From CAVTJL01 sp963735065 (GTDB lineage Bacteria; Pseudomonadota; Alphaproteobacteria; Geminicoccales; Geminicoccaceae): a DNA stretch of 64,000 bases. The DNA is taken from assembly GCA_963735065.1 (NCBI GenBank), contig CAVTJL010000004.1:62001-126000 (forward strand). The letters are read 5' to 3'. Below the pieces are notes generated by a model. The model saw only the letters and a list, made by a program, of their open reading frames with translations, did no database searches and was not told the DNA's origin. The position numbers and the translations under genes were made by a program. This document shows, in pieces, positions 53,420 to 62,467 of the stretch. Numbering within the stretch: the first letter of the stretch is position 1; each line of letters starts with the position of its first letter.

Positions 53420-54823
53420 ATGGGAACGACCGAACCAGCGCTGCACACGCTCAGCGCGGCCGAGCTTTCCGGTGCCTATCGGAAAGGCGATCTCTCCCCG
53501 GTCGAGGTGGCGGAGGCGGCGCTCGCGCGCATCACCGCGCTCGAGCCCATGCTCAATGCGATGTACCGCACCGATCCCCCGGGCGCGCTCGCCGCTGCGC
53601 GCGCCAGCGAGGCCCGGTGGCGGGAGGGCCGGCCGCTCTCGCCGCTCGACGGCGTGCCCATCACCATCAAGGACAACATCGCGCTTGCCGGCTGGCCGAC
53701 GCCGACCGGTACCGCCGCCGGCGACACGGCGACCCCCGCCGCGCTCGACGCCCCGCCGGCAGCCCGCATCCGCGAGGCCGGCTGCGTCATTCTCGGCAAG
53801 ACCACCATGCCCGACTTCGGCATGCTCGCCTCGGGCATCTCGAGCCTGCACGGCGTCACGCGCAATCCCTGGAACCCCGCACGCAACACCGGCGGATCGA
53901 GCGCCGGTGCCGGCGCCGCCCTGGCCGCCGGCTATGCGCCCCTGGCGCTCGGCACCGACATCGGCGGATCGGTGCGCCTGCCGGCCGCCTATTGCGGTGT
54001 CTTCGGGCTCAAGCCGAGCCAGGGCCGCGTGCCGATCCATCCGCCCTACTGGGGCCGGGTGACCGGGCCGATGACGCGCACGGTCACCGATGCAGCCATG
54101 CTCATGACGGTCCTGACGAAGCCCGACAGCCGGGACTTCATGAGCCTGCCCCACGACGAGACCGACTATGCGGCCCGCCTGGAGGGCGACGTGAGGGGCC
54201 TGCGGCTGGGCCTCCTGCTGGATATCGGCGTCGGGACTTCGCCGACGCCGGAGGTCCGGGCAGCCGTCGAGGCTGCGGCACGGGCGCTGGCCGCGGAGGG
54301 AGCGGTCGTGGAGCCCGTGGCGCCCTTTGCCACGCACGCGATGATGGATGGGCTCGACCTCTTCTTCCGCGTGCGCCTGGCTGCCGAGCTCACGAGGCTC
54401 GGGGTCGATCGGCGCGACCGCATCCTGCCCTTCATCCGCGCCTGGTGCGACGGCGCGGAGAGCGCCAGCGGCACGGAGGTGATGGCGGCCCTGAGCCAGA
54501 TCATGGCCGTTCGCGAGGCGGCCGTCGCGGCGACCGAGCCTTTTGATTTCCTCTTGATGCCCACCTCGCCCATTCCCGCCTTCGAGGCCGAGGCGCCCTG
54601 TCCCGGCAGCGATCCCGCCCGGCCCTTCGAGCACATCGGCTTCACCGCACCCTTCAACCAGTCGGAGCAGCCGGCCGCCTCGATCCCCTGCGGCCTCACC
54701 GGCGACGGCCTGCCGATCGGCCTGCAGATCGTGGGCCGCCGCTTCGACGATCTGGGCGTTCTCAGGCTCGCGCGCGCCTATGAGCGCCTGCGCCCGGCCG
54801 GCCCCGCCGGACCGCCTCTCTGA
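53420..54823 (+). CDS. Amidase-signature family amidohydrolase
   Basis: A 467-residue amidase. Ser-cisSer-Lys triad visible: K84 in PITIKDN, S160 in NTGGSSAGAG and the nucleophile S184 in GTDIGGSVRLPA. Both flanking Gly-rich loops are standard. It hydrolyses a C-N amide bond of unknown substrate in the cytoplasm; no signal sequence. GGGAGG precedes the ATG. The tungstate transporter genes start about 30 bases after its stop, so they may be co-transcribed. It is not part of gatCAB, since no gatC or gatB is nearby. Confidence 0.9.
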   Translation: MGTTEPALHTLSAAELSGAYRKGDLSPVEVAEAALARITALEPMLNAMYRTDPPGALAAARASEARWREGRPLSPLDGVPITIKDNIALAGWPTPTGTAAGDTATPAALDAPPAARIREAGCVILGKTTMPDFGMLASGISSLHGVTRNPWNPARNTGGSSAGAGAALAAGYAPLALGTDIGGSVRLPAAYCGVFGLKPSQGRVPIHPPYWGRVTGPMTRTVTDAAMLMTVLTKPDSRDFMSLPHDETDYAARLEGDVRGLRLGLLLDIGVGTSPTPEVRAAVEAAARALAAEGAVVEPVAPFATHAMMDGLDLFFRVRLAAELTRLGVDRRDRILPFIRAWCDGAESASGTEVMAALSQIMAVREAAVAATEPFDFLLMPTSPIPAFEAEAPCPGSDPARPFEHIGFTAPFNQSEQPAASIPCGLTGDGLPIGLQIVGRRFDDLGVLRLARAYERLRPAGPAGPPL

Positions 54824-54851
54824 CCGGCGCCGTCGCGGGCTCCGCGCTGAC

Positions 54852-55553
54852 ATGGACCTGATCACCCAGGGCATCACCCAGGCCTTCCGGCTCCTGGTGA
54901 GCATGGACCCCGAGCTCCTGGGCATCGTCGCCCTCTCGCTCGAGGTGAGCCTCACCGCGGTGCTGCTGGCCGCCCTGGTCGGGCTGCCCTTCGGCGCCGC
55001 GCTGGCCGTCGCCCGGTTTCCCGGCCGGCGCGTGCTCGTCGTGCTGACCAACGCCTTCATGGGGCTGCCGCCGGTCGTGATCGGTCTTCTCGTCTATCTT
55101 TCGCTCTCCCGCGCCGGGCCGCTCGGCAGCCTCGGCCTGCTCTTCACGCCCACCGCCATGGTCATCGCCCAGGCGATCCTCGTCACGCCGATCATCGCGG
55201 CCCTCACACGTCAGACCGTCGCCGATCTCTTCGAGGAGTATGAGGAGCAGTTCCGCTCGCTCGGCATCGGCCCCTGGCGGGCCGTGCCGACGCTCCTGTG
55301 GGACGGGCGCATCAGCTTGCTGACGGCGGTGCTGGCCGGCTTCGGCCGCGCCGCGGCGGAGGTGGGTGCGGTCATCCTGGTGGGCGGCAACATCCGCGGC
55401 GTCACCCGCGTCATGACGACCGCGATCGCGCTCGAGACCAGCAAGGGCGACCTCGCCCTGGCGCTGGCGCTGGGCTTCGTGCTGATCCTCATCGTGCTCG
55501 CGGTCAACATCGCCGCCATGTCCCTCCAGCGCGTGGTGGCGAGGGCAGGGTGA
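54852..55553 (+). CDS. tupB: Tungstate ABC transporter permease (TupB)
   Basis: A 233-residue membrane protein with five or six hydrophobic segments and the permease signature EEYEEQFRSLGIGPWRAVPT, then GFGRAAAEVGAVILVGGNI. ITRGVTRVMTT-like sequence and AIALETSKGDLALALALGF are typical of TupB/WtpB-like permeases. Forms an importer with the ATPase and TupA genes that follow. Its stop overlaps the ATPase GTG (GTGA). Confidence 0.88.
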   Translation: MDLITQGITQAFRLLVSMDPELLGIVALSLEVSLTAVLLAALVGLPFGAALAVARFPGRRVLVVLTNAFMGLPPVVIGLLVYLSLSRAGPLGSLGLLFTPTAMVIAQAILVTPIIAALTRQTVADLFEEYEEQFRSLGIGPWRAVPTLLWDGRISLLTAVLAGFGRAAAEVGAVILVGGNIRGVTRVMTTAIALETSKGDLALALALGFVLILIVLAVNIAAMSLQRVVARAG

Positions 55554-56314
55554 CCATCCCCGTCGCCACGGCCGAGGCGGCGCTGGCTGAAGGCCGCGCC
55601 GGGCCCCGCCCGATCCTCACGCTCGAGCGCGTCACCCTCGAGCGCGCAGGCAAGCGGCTGCTCGACGATATCTCCTTCTCCCTGATGGCCGGGCTCACCA
55701 CGATCGTCCTGGGCCCCAACGGCGCCGGCAAGAGCTCGCTGCTCCGCCTCTGCCACGGCCTCGTGCCGCCGACATCCGGACGCATCCGCTGGGATGCCAC
55801 CGGCCCCGACGGCCGGCCCACGCGCCAGGCTTTCGTCTTTCAAAAGCCGGTTCTCCTGCGCCGCAGCGCGCTCGGCAACGTCGTGCATGCGCTGGCCGCC
55901 GCCGGCGTGCCCCGCGCCGAGCGGCACGAGCGCGCGAGGCGGGCCCTCGAGCGGGTGCGCCTCGACCGCATTGCCGATCGCCCGGCCCGCCGGCTCTCGG
56001 GTGGCGAGCAGCAGCGCTTGTGCATCGCCAGGGCCTGGGCCCTGCGGCCGGGCATCCTCTTCCTCGACGAGCCCACGGCCTCGCTCGACCCCGGCGCCAC
56101 CCGCGCCATCGAGTGCGCCGTCTCCCGCATGCATGCCGAGGGCGTGAGGATCGTCATGACCACCCACGATCTCGGCCAGGCCCGCCGCCTCGCCGACGAG
56201 GTTCTTTTCCTTCACAGCGGCCGGCTGATCGAGCATACGCCGGCCGAGCGCTTCTTCGCCGGCCCAGGGTCGCCCGAGGCGGCGGCGTTCCTGAGGGGCG
56301 ATCTGCTCGATTGA
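55550..56314 (+). CDS. tupC: Tungstate ABC transporter ATP-binding protein (TupC)
   Basis: A 254-residue ATPase: Walker A VLGPNGAGKSSLLRL, Q-loop VFQKPVLLRRS, signature RLSGGEQQRLCIARA, Walker B ILFLDEPTASLDP and switch MTTHDLGQARRLAD. The QKPVLLRRSALGN Q-loop is typical of TupC/molybdate-type ATPases. GTG start overlaps tupB; tupA follows 21 bases later. Confidence 0.89.
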   Translation: MTIPVATAEAALAEGRAGPRPILTLERVTLERAGKRLLDDISFSLMAGLTTIVLGPNGAGKSSLLRLCHGLVPPTSGRIRWDATGPDGRPTRQAFVFQKPVLLRRSALGNVVHALAAAGVPRAERHERARRALERVRLDRIADRPARRLSGGEQQRLCIARAWALRPGILFLDEPTASLDPGATRAIECAVSRMHAEGVRIVMTTHDLGQARRLADEVLFLHSGRLIEHTPAERFFAGPGSPEAAAFLRGDLLD

Positions 56315-56335
56315 GACAGGGGGAGAAACGATCCG

Positions 56336-57163
56336 ATGAGACGTCGCCATCTGCTGCTCGCCTGGGCAGCCGCCTTGACGCTCGCGCTGACGACATCGCT
56401 GGTGAGCGCAGCACCCTTCATCACCGTCGCCTCGACGACATCGACCGAGAACTCGGGGCTCTTCACCTATCTTCTGCCGATCTTCACGAAGAAGACGGGC
56501 ATCGACGTTCACGTCGTCGCGGTGGGCACCGGGCAGGCGATCAAGATCGCCGAGCGCGGCGACGCCGACGTGCTCTTCGTCCACAACAAGCCCGCTGAGC
56601 TGAAGTTCGTTGCGGCCGGCTACAGCACCGAGCGTCATGACGTCATGTACAACGACTTCGTCATCGTCGGGCCGAAGGACGATCCTGCCCACGTCAAGGG
56701 CCAGGCCTCGGCCGTCGAGGCGATGACCACGATCGCAAAGGCCAAGGCCCCCTTCGTCTCGCGCGGCGACGAGAGCGGCACCAACGCCAAGGAGCTGGCG
56801 CTGTGGCAGCTGGCCGGGATCGACCCCGCCAAGGCTGGCCAGGGCTCCTGGTACCGCGAGACCGGCTCGGGCATGGGCGCCACCCTCAACACCGCAGCCG
56901 CGATGGGTGGTTACACGCTCACCGATCGCGGCACCTGGATCTCCTTCAAGAATCGCGGCGATCTCGAGATCCTGGTCGAGGGTGATCCCAAGCTGTTCAA
57001 TCAGTACGGGATCATGCTCGTCAACCCCGCCAAGTTCCCGAGCGTCAAGGCGAAGGAAGGGCAAGCCTTCGTCGACTGGGTTCTCTCACCCGACGGCCAG
57101 AAAGCAATAGCGGGCTACAAGATCGGCGGCCAACAGCTGTTCTTCCCCAACGCCGGCAGCTAG
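56336..57163 (+). CDS. tupA: Tungstate-binding periplasmic protein (TupA)
   Basis: A 275-residue exported protein, signal peptide about 1-24. The ligand-binding start ITVASTTSTENSGLFTYLLP (TTST...SGL) is the TupA oxyanion-loop signature. DVLFVHNKPAELKFVAAGYS, NDFVIVGPKDDPA and FVSRGDESGTNAKELALW follow. It binds tungstate with high selectivity over molybdate in characterised homologues. Implies the cell uses W for an enzyme such as a formate dehydrogenase; none is in the window. RBS GGGGGAG. Confidence 0.92.
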   Translation: MRRRHLLLAWAAALTLALTTSLVSAAPFITVASTTSTENSGLFTYLLPIFTKKTGIDVHVVAVGTGQAIKIAERGDADVLFVHNKPAELKFVAAGYSTERHDVMYNDFVIVGPKDDPAHVKGQASAVEAMTTIAKAKAPFVSRGDESGTNAKELALWQLAGIDPAKAGQGSWYRETGSGMGATLNTAAAMGGYTLTDRGTWISFKNRGDLEILVEGDPKLFNQYGIMLVNPAKFPSVKAKEGQAFVDWVLSPDGQKAIAGYKIGGQQLFFPNAGS

Positions 57164-57264
57164 CGTCAGCTTGACCGCAAAGCGGACCGCGAGCAGAGTG
57201 CGCGCGATCAATGGGCATGCCCGGCGTGGCGTCGGGCATCGGACCAAACTCGGGGGGCCTGAAT

Positions 57265-58219
57265 ATGCAGAGACGTGAATTCGTCGGGATTGCCGCGGGC
57301 GCGGTGCTGGCCGTGCCCACCATGGCACGTGCCGCGGGCGACAAGAAGATGCTGGCGCTCGTCACCAACGCGTCGGCCGATTTCTGGACCATCGCGCGAC
57401 GCGGCACCGAGAAGGCCGCCAAGGAGCTGCCGAACTACGACATCGAGATGTACGTCGTGGCCGAGGCGACCGCGGCCGAGCAGCGGCGCATCCTCGACGA
57501 CCTTCTGACGCGCGGCGTCGCGGGTGTCTCGATCAGCTCGAACGACCCCAAGAACTCGACCGACATCCTGAACAAGGTGGCGGAGCACGCGGTGCTGTTC
57601 ACGACGGACAGCGACGCGCCGGAGAGCAACGCGCGTTCTCTATATCGGCACCGACAACGAGCAGGCGGGCGAGCAGGCGGGCGGCCTTCTCAAGCAGGTC
57701 CTTCCCGACGGCGGCAAGATCATGCTCTTCGTCGGCACGATGGGCGCCGCCAATGCCCGTGAGCGCGTCGACGGCATCAAGAAGGCGATCAACGGCTCGA
57801 AGATCGAGATCATCGACATCCGCACCGATGAGGTCGACTTCGCCCGCGCCAAGCGGAATGTCGAGGACACGCTCACCAAGTACCCGAACATCGACGGGCT
57901 CGTCGGTCTCTACTCCTACAACACGCCGCAGATCGTCGAGGCGGTGCGCGCGGCCGGCAAGGCCGGGCAGGTCAAGGTCATGGGCTTCGACGAGGACCCG
58001 GTGACGCTGCGCGGCATCGCCGACGGCATCGTCTCGGCCACCGTGGTGCAGCAGCCCTTCGAGTTCGGCTATCAGTCGATGATCCTGCTCGCCAAGTACA
58101 TCGAGGGCGACAAGTCCTTCATTCCGGAAAATCACCTGATGATCATCCCGACCAAGGTGATCGACAAGGACAATGTCGCCGAGTTCCAGAACCACATGAA
58201 AGAGCTCCTCAAGAAGTGA
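57265..58219 (+). pseudogene. Sugar ABC transporter substrate-binding protein (periplasmic-binding type I), frameshifted
   Basis: Two frames join to about 317 residues. The first has a twin-Arg-like start MQRREFVGIAAGAVLAVPTM, then LALVTNASADFWTIARRGTE, LDDLLTRGVAGVSISSNDP and HAVLFTTDSDAPES. One surplus base near 57633-57640 shifts the frame; after it come LYIGTDNEQAGEQAGGLLKQ, LVGLYSYNTPQIVEAVRAAG and VKVMGFDEDPVTLRGIADG. This is the ribose/xylose-type binding-protein family. Restoring the frame gives SNRVLYIGTD. It is the first gene of an ABC sugar import operon with the double ATPase and permease. The intact remainder argues for an error rather than decay. Confidence 0.85.
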
Positions 58220-58289
58220 GATGGCAGGGGCCGGCCCCGGCCGGCCCCTCTCGGGCGGTCGAGCCGGGCCCGGATGAGCGAGGCTGTGG

Positions 58290-59798
58290 ATGAGCGGGCC
58301 CTTTCTCGAGCTGCGGGACATCGCCCGGGTCTATCCGGGCGTCGTCGCCCTGTCGGATGTCAGCCTTGCGGTCTCGCGCGGCGAGGTCGTGGGGCTCATC
58401 GGCGAGAACGGCGCCGGCAAGAGCACCTTGATGAAGGTGCTGGGCGGCGTGATCGCGCCCACAGAAGGGACCATCGTCATCGATGGCGTGGAGCGCGGCT
58501 CGCTCACCGTGGGCGAGTCGATGGCAGCGGGCATCTCCTTCGTCCATCAGGAGCTGAACCTCTTCGAGAATCTTGACGTCGCGGCCAATGTCTTCATCGG
58601 TCGCGAGCCGCTCACCGGAGGACCGCTCAGGCTCGTCGATCGGGCGCGGCTGCGGAAGATGGTGGAGCCGCTCCTCGAGCGGTTGAGCTGCGACTTCGGG
58701 CCCGACACGCCGGTCGAGATGCTGTCGATCGCCCAGCGCCAGATGGTCGAGATCGCCAAGGCGCTCTCTCTCGAGGCCCGGCTCATCATCATGGACGAGC
58801 CCACCTCGAGCCTCACCATCTCCGAGACCGACCGGCTTCTCGAGGTCGTGGCGGAGCTCAAGGCCACGGGCGTCAGCGTCATTTTCATCACGCACCGCCT
58901 GAACGAGGTGCGGCGCTGCGCTGATCGCGTCGTCTGCCTTCGCGACGGGCTCATGGTGGGCGGCCTCGCCAAGGACGAGATCGCCCACGACGCCATGATC
59001 CGGCTGATGATCGGGCGGGACCTGAAGTCCCTCTATATCGAGCCCAAGGCGGCGCCGGCCGACGGCGGCTGCGAGATCAGGGACCTCAAGACCACATCGT
59101 TTCCCGATCGCACCATCAGCCTCGACGTGCGGCGCGGTGAGATCCTGGGCCTTGCCGGGCTCGTGGGCTCGGGGCGGACCTCGCTGGCGCGCACGATCTT
59201 CGGCGTCGATCCGGTTCTCGGCGGCGAGATCCGCCTGGGCGGTGAGCCTGTCGTCATCCAGTCGCCGCGCGACGCGATCGCCCGCGGCATCTATCTCGTG
59301 CCCGAGGATCGCAAGCGCTCGGGCCTGATCCTCGAGATGCCCATCCGGCAGAACGTGACGCTCGCCGGGCTTCGCGCCTATGCGCGCTGGATGCTCATCC
59401 AGCGCCGGGCGGAATCCGAGGTCGCCGGCCGGCAGCGGACCAGGCTCGGCATCCGGGCCCCCACGGTCGACGTCGAGGCCGGCACGCTCTCGGGCGGCAA
59501 CCAGCAGAAGGTGGTGCTCGCCAAGTGGCTCTCGATGACGCCCAGGCTCATCATCTTCGACGAGCCGACGCGCGGCATCGACGTGGGCGCCAAGAGCGAG
59601 ATCTACGAGCTGATGCGCGAGCTTGCCGATGCGGGCGTCGCCATCTTGATGATCAGCAGCGACATGGAGGAGGTGATCGGCGTGAGCGACCGCGTGGCCG
59701 TGATGCACGAGGGACGGATCAGCGGCTTCCTCGACCGCGCGCAGTTCAGCGAGCATGCAATTCTCGAGCTGGCCGTCGGCCACTCGATCGCCGCCTGA
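58290..59798 (+). CDS. Sugar ABC transporter ATP-binding protein with two ATPase domains (RbsA/XylG/MglA type)
   Basis: A 502-residue protein with tandem ABC domains. The first has Walker A IGENGAGKSTLMKVLGG, VEMLSIAQRQMVEIAKAL and LIIMDEPTSSLTISE. The second is degenerate at Walker A (GLAGLVGSGRTSLARTIFG) but keeps LSGGNQQKVVLAKWLS and IIFDEPTRGIDVGAKSEIY. This asymmetry is normal for the carbohydrate CUT2 family. It energises import of a monosaccharide, perhaps an unusual pentose or hexose given the nearby catabolic genes. Confidence 0.95.
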   Translation: MSGPFLELRDIARVYPGVVALSDVSLAVSRGEVVGLIGENGAGKSTLMKVLGGVIAPTEGTIVIDGVERGSLTVGESMAAGISFVHQELNLFENLDVAANVFIGREPLTGGPLRLVDRARLRKMVEPLLERLSCDFGPDTPVEMLSIAQRQMVEIAKALSLEARLIIMDEPTSSLTISETDRLLEVVAELKATGVSVIFITHRLNEVRRCADRVVCLRDGLMVGGLAKDEIAHDAMIRLMIGRDLKSLYIEPKAAPADGGCEIRDLKTTSFPDRTISLDVRRGEILGLAGLVGSGRTSLARTIFGVDPVLGGEIRLGGEPVVIQSPRDAIARGIYLVPEDRKRSGLILEMPIRQNVTLAGLRAYARWMLIQRRAESEVAGRQRTRLGIRAPTVDVEAGTLSGGNQQKVVLAKWLSMTPRLIIFDEPTRGIDVGAKSEIYELMRELADAGVAILMISSDMEEVIGVSDRVAVMHEGRISGFLDRAQFSEHAILELAVGHSIAA

Positions 59799-59818
59799 CC
59801 CGGAGAGCGCGAGCCGTC

Positions 59819-60828
59819 ATGAGCAAGAAGGACCTCGGCCTCTTCCTCCTCATCCTCGTCGTGGGTGGCATCACGACCGCGCTCAACCCGCGCTTCCTGT
59901 CGACCGTCAACCTGATCAACATGGCGAACCTGATCGGGCTCTTCGGGCTCTTCAGCCTGGGCGAGGGGCTCGTCATCATCACGGGCGGCATCGACCTGTC
60001 GATCGGCTCGATGTTCGCCCTCATCGGCGTCATCTTCATCGATCTCCTGGTCAATCACGGCCTGCGCCTGGCCGCTGGCCGTGCTGGTTGCCGTCGGCAT
60101 CGGCGTCGTGCTGGGGCTGATCCACGGCTATCTGATCACGCGGATCAAGATCCAGCCCTTCGTCGTGACCTTGTGCGGCCTGCTGATCTACCGCGGCGTC
60201 GCCCGCTGGTACATGAACGACGCCACGATCGGCTTCGGCTATGGCGACGAGTACGGAGACACTCTCCTGGCTCGCTGCCGGCAATACCTTCGGCGTGCCG
60301 AACACCTTCATCGTCTTCATCGTGGCCGCGATCATCCTGGGCGTGCTGCTGCATCGATCGGTCTATGGCCGCTATCTCTTTGCCGTCGGCAAGAACGAGG
60401 AGGCAGCGCGCTTCTCGGGCATCAACGCCGAGCGCATCACGGCCAGCGCCTACGTCATCTGCAGCGGCATCGCCGGCCTCTCCTCGATCTTCCTCGCCTT
60501 CTACACCAACTCGATCTCGCCCTCGGCGCATGGCAGCTTCTACGAGCTCTACGCCATCGCCGCAGCCGTGCTGGGCGGCTGCTCGCTTCGGGGCGGCGAG
60601 GGCTCGATCCTGGGCATCGTGCTCGGCGCCATCCTCCTCCAGGTGCTGCAGAACCTCGTGAACCTCCTGGGCATCCCGAGCTCGCTCAACTTCGCCGTGA
60701 TGGGCACGGTCATCCTGGCGGGCGTCCTGGTGGACCAGCAGCTCCTGCGGCGCCAACCAGCAGCAGGCGGCGCCGGCGGCACCGCCCGCTCCCGCTGGCT
60801 GCCCTTTCTGGCCCGCCGGACAGGCTGA
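59819..60828 (+). pseudogene. Sugar ABC transporter permease (RbsC-like), reading frame interrupted twice
   Basis: Three successive frames make one CUT2 permease of about 335 residues. Frame 1: DLGLFLLILVVGGITTALNP, FSLGEGLVIITGGIDLSIGS. Frame 2 from about 60072: LAVLVAVGIGVVLGLIHGYL, QPFVVTLCGLLIYRGVARW. Frame 3 from about 60250: LSWLAAGNTFGVPNTFIVFI, YGRYLFAVGKNEEAARFSGI, AVLGGCSLRGGEGSILGIVL. Each shift equals one extra G (LRLPLAVL and DEYETLSW restored). All expected membrane segments are present across the frames, so sequencing error is the simpler reading. Confidence 0.83.
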
Positions 60829-60845
60829 CGGCAGGCGGAGCGCCG

Positions 60846-61856
60846 CTACGGCCGGCTCAGCTTCCATGTCGCATCGAGAAAGGCGGCGATCTTCTGGGTG
60901 ATCGCCGCATGCATCGCGGCGCGATCGCCGGCGCTGTCGCAGACCGGCTCATCGCCGTCCTCGCGCAGCAGCTCCGCACCCTGCGGCTTGCAGGGCGGCA
61001 GAAAGTCGAAATGGCGGGCCTTCGGGACCTCCAGGTAGGTCGTGCCGGGCGGGAGCTCGCTGGCAAGGCGTCGGAGATGCGCGACGGGTATCCGGCGGTC
61101 GAGGGTGCCCGCAACGATCATCACCGGCGCCGAGATTGCCTTCAGGCTCGCCTGCATCATCGCGGGGGTGAGGCCCGGCGCCATCGCCACGACCGCCGTC
61201 ACCCGCGCATCGCGGAAGGAAGCGTCGAACCGGTCCTTGGGCAGGCTGCGCAGGTGGGCCTTGCGCAGATCGGTGCAGCCCTCGTCGTCATGGTCGTCGC
61301 AATAGGCAATCAGACGGTCGCGATCCACGCGGACCCCGGCCAGCGCCAGCGCCGTGTCGCCGCCGAACGAATGGCCGATCACGGCGATCCGGCCTGACGC
61401 CAGCTGCGGCGAGAAGGTGGGATCCGAGAGCATGCGGGTGATGACCCGCGAGATGTCGGCGGGGCGGTTCCAGATTTCCATCGCCGTGCGGGGCGTGATG
61501 TCGCCGGTCGTGCTGCCGGGATGATTGATGGCAACCACGACCATGCCTTGCTCGGCCAGGCCGGCGGCCAGCCAGTCCAGGTTGAGATCGTGGCCTCCCC
61601 AGCCGTGCGACAGCAGCACCAGGGGGAACCGCCCCTCGGCCGGCTGGGCGTCGCGGAAGACCCGGGTGCCGACGAACACCGCCGTGTCCCCGACGGTCGT
61701 GGCCTCGCCGGTCGGCCGCGCCGGGTACCAGACGAGGCCGCTCAGCGGGCGCGTCGGATCGGCCAGGCTCAATGGGCGCAGGCCGACCGGAGCTGCGGCC
61801 AGCGTGGCCGGCGCCCACAGGAGGAGTGCCGCGAGGGCGAGACGGAACAGGGTCAT
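60846..61856 (-). CDS. Secreted alpha/beta hydrolase (dienelactone-hydrolase/PAF-acetylhydrolase-like)
   Basis: A 336-residue protein with a signal peptide (about 1-22, LLLWAPATLAAA). The alpha/beta-hydrolase core has FPLVLLSHGWGGHDLNLDWL (oxyanion loop), nucleophile elbow IAVIGHSFGGDTALALAG (Ser), Asp in IVAGTLDRRIPVAHL and His in VPKARHFDFLPP. Two extra cysteines, in AYCDDHDDEGC, may form a disulfide. An esterase or lipase role in the periplasm is likely; substrate unknown. Start ATG 61856 gives the signal peptide at the N-terminus. Convergent with the sugar permease gene. Confidence 0.85.
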   Translation of the reverse strand: MTLFRLALAALLLWAPATLAAAPVGLRPLSLADPTRPLSGLVWYPARPTGEATTVGDTAVFVGTRVFRDAQPAEGRFPLVLLSHGWGGHDLNLDWLAAGLAEQGMVVVAINHPGSTTGDITPRTAMEIWNRPADISRVITRMLSDPTFSPQLASGRIAVIGHSFGGDTALALAGVRVDRDRLIAYCDDHDDEGCTDLRKAHLRSLPKDRFDASFRDARVTAVVAMAPGLTPAMMQASLKAISAPVMIVAGTLDRRIPVAHLRRLASELPPGTTYLEVPKARHFDFLPPCKPQGAELLREDGDEPVCDSAGDRAAMHAAITQKIAAFLDATWKLSRP

Positions 61857-62044
61857 CGTATGAGGTCCTGGCGGGTTGGGCTGGGCCCGTGCCGGCTGGT
61901 CTTGGAGGACGCGGCGTGGGGATGCGCTTTCCTGACCGGATACCGCTCGGCGCGCCGAGGCGTCCTCGTGCCGTCGCTTGACGAAGTTGCGGGCAAAAAT
62001 CTCGTTCTCGGTTACTTTGCACGACGTCCATGAGGAGACGTCAC

Positions 62045-62467
62045 ATGCGATCGACACTTGAGACTTGGGCGAGACGGGTCTGGGTCGAGCGGGACGAGAC
62101 GGCGATCGACGAGATCCTCGTCGTCGACACCAAGGCCCACGGGCTGGGCCTCCAGCCCCTCATCGGCGCGGACGGATTCAAGCCGTTCCACAGCGCAATA
62201 TGCTCACTCCTGCGCGACACCGAGCTCCTGATCGACCAGGCGATCGAGGCCGAGGGCTGGCTCTGCGTGCTCTGCACTTTCCGGGGCACGACTGCCGAGG
62301 GCAGGCAAGCCTCGATCGGCGGTGCCATCCACGCCCGGATCGAGGACGGCAAGATCCGCGAGGCCTACAACCATTTCGACTTTCTGAGCCTGTTCACCCA
62401 GCTGGGCCTGCTGCCGCCCGACACCTTCCAGCGCTGCATCACGGGGCATCCGGTGGGCATGCCCTAG
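62045..62467 (+). CDS. SnoaL/NTF2-like small protein
   Basis: A 140-residue protein with the cone-shaped NTF2-like pattern: helix ETWARRVWVERDETAIDEIL, then strands VVDTKAHGLG, WLCVLCTFRGTT, IGGAIHARIEDGKIREAYNH and FDFLSLFTQLGLLPPDTF. SnoaL-like proteins include polyketide cyclases, isomerases and many of unknown role. Preceded by GAGGAG 7 nt upstream. It overlaps the end of the GatZ-like gene by 4 bases (convergent). No pathway can be assigned. Confidence 0.8.
   Translation: MRSTLETWARRVWVERDETAIDEILVVDTKAHGLGLQPLIGADGFKPFHSAICSLLRDTELLIDQAIEAEGWLCVLCTFRGTTAEGRQASIGGAIHARIEDGKIREAYNHFDFLSLFTQLGLLPPDTFQRCITGHPVGMP

Noticed and set aside
53420..54823. GatA subunit of the tRNA amidotransferase
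   Set aside because: No gatB or gatC is adjacent, and the neighbours are transport genes, so a general amidase-family label is safer.
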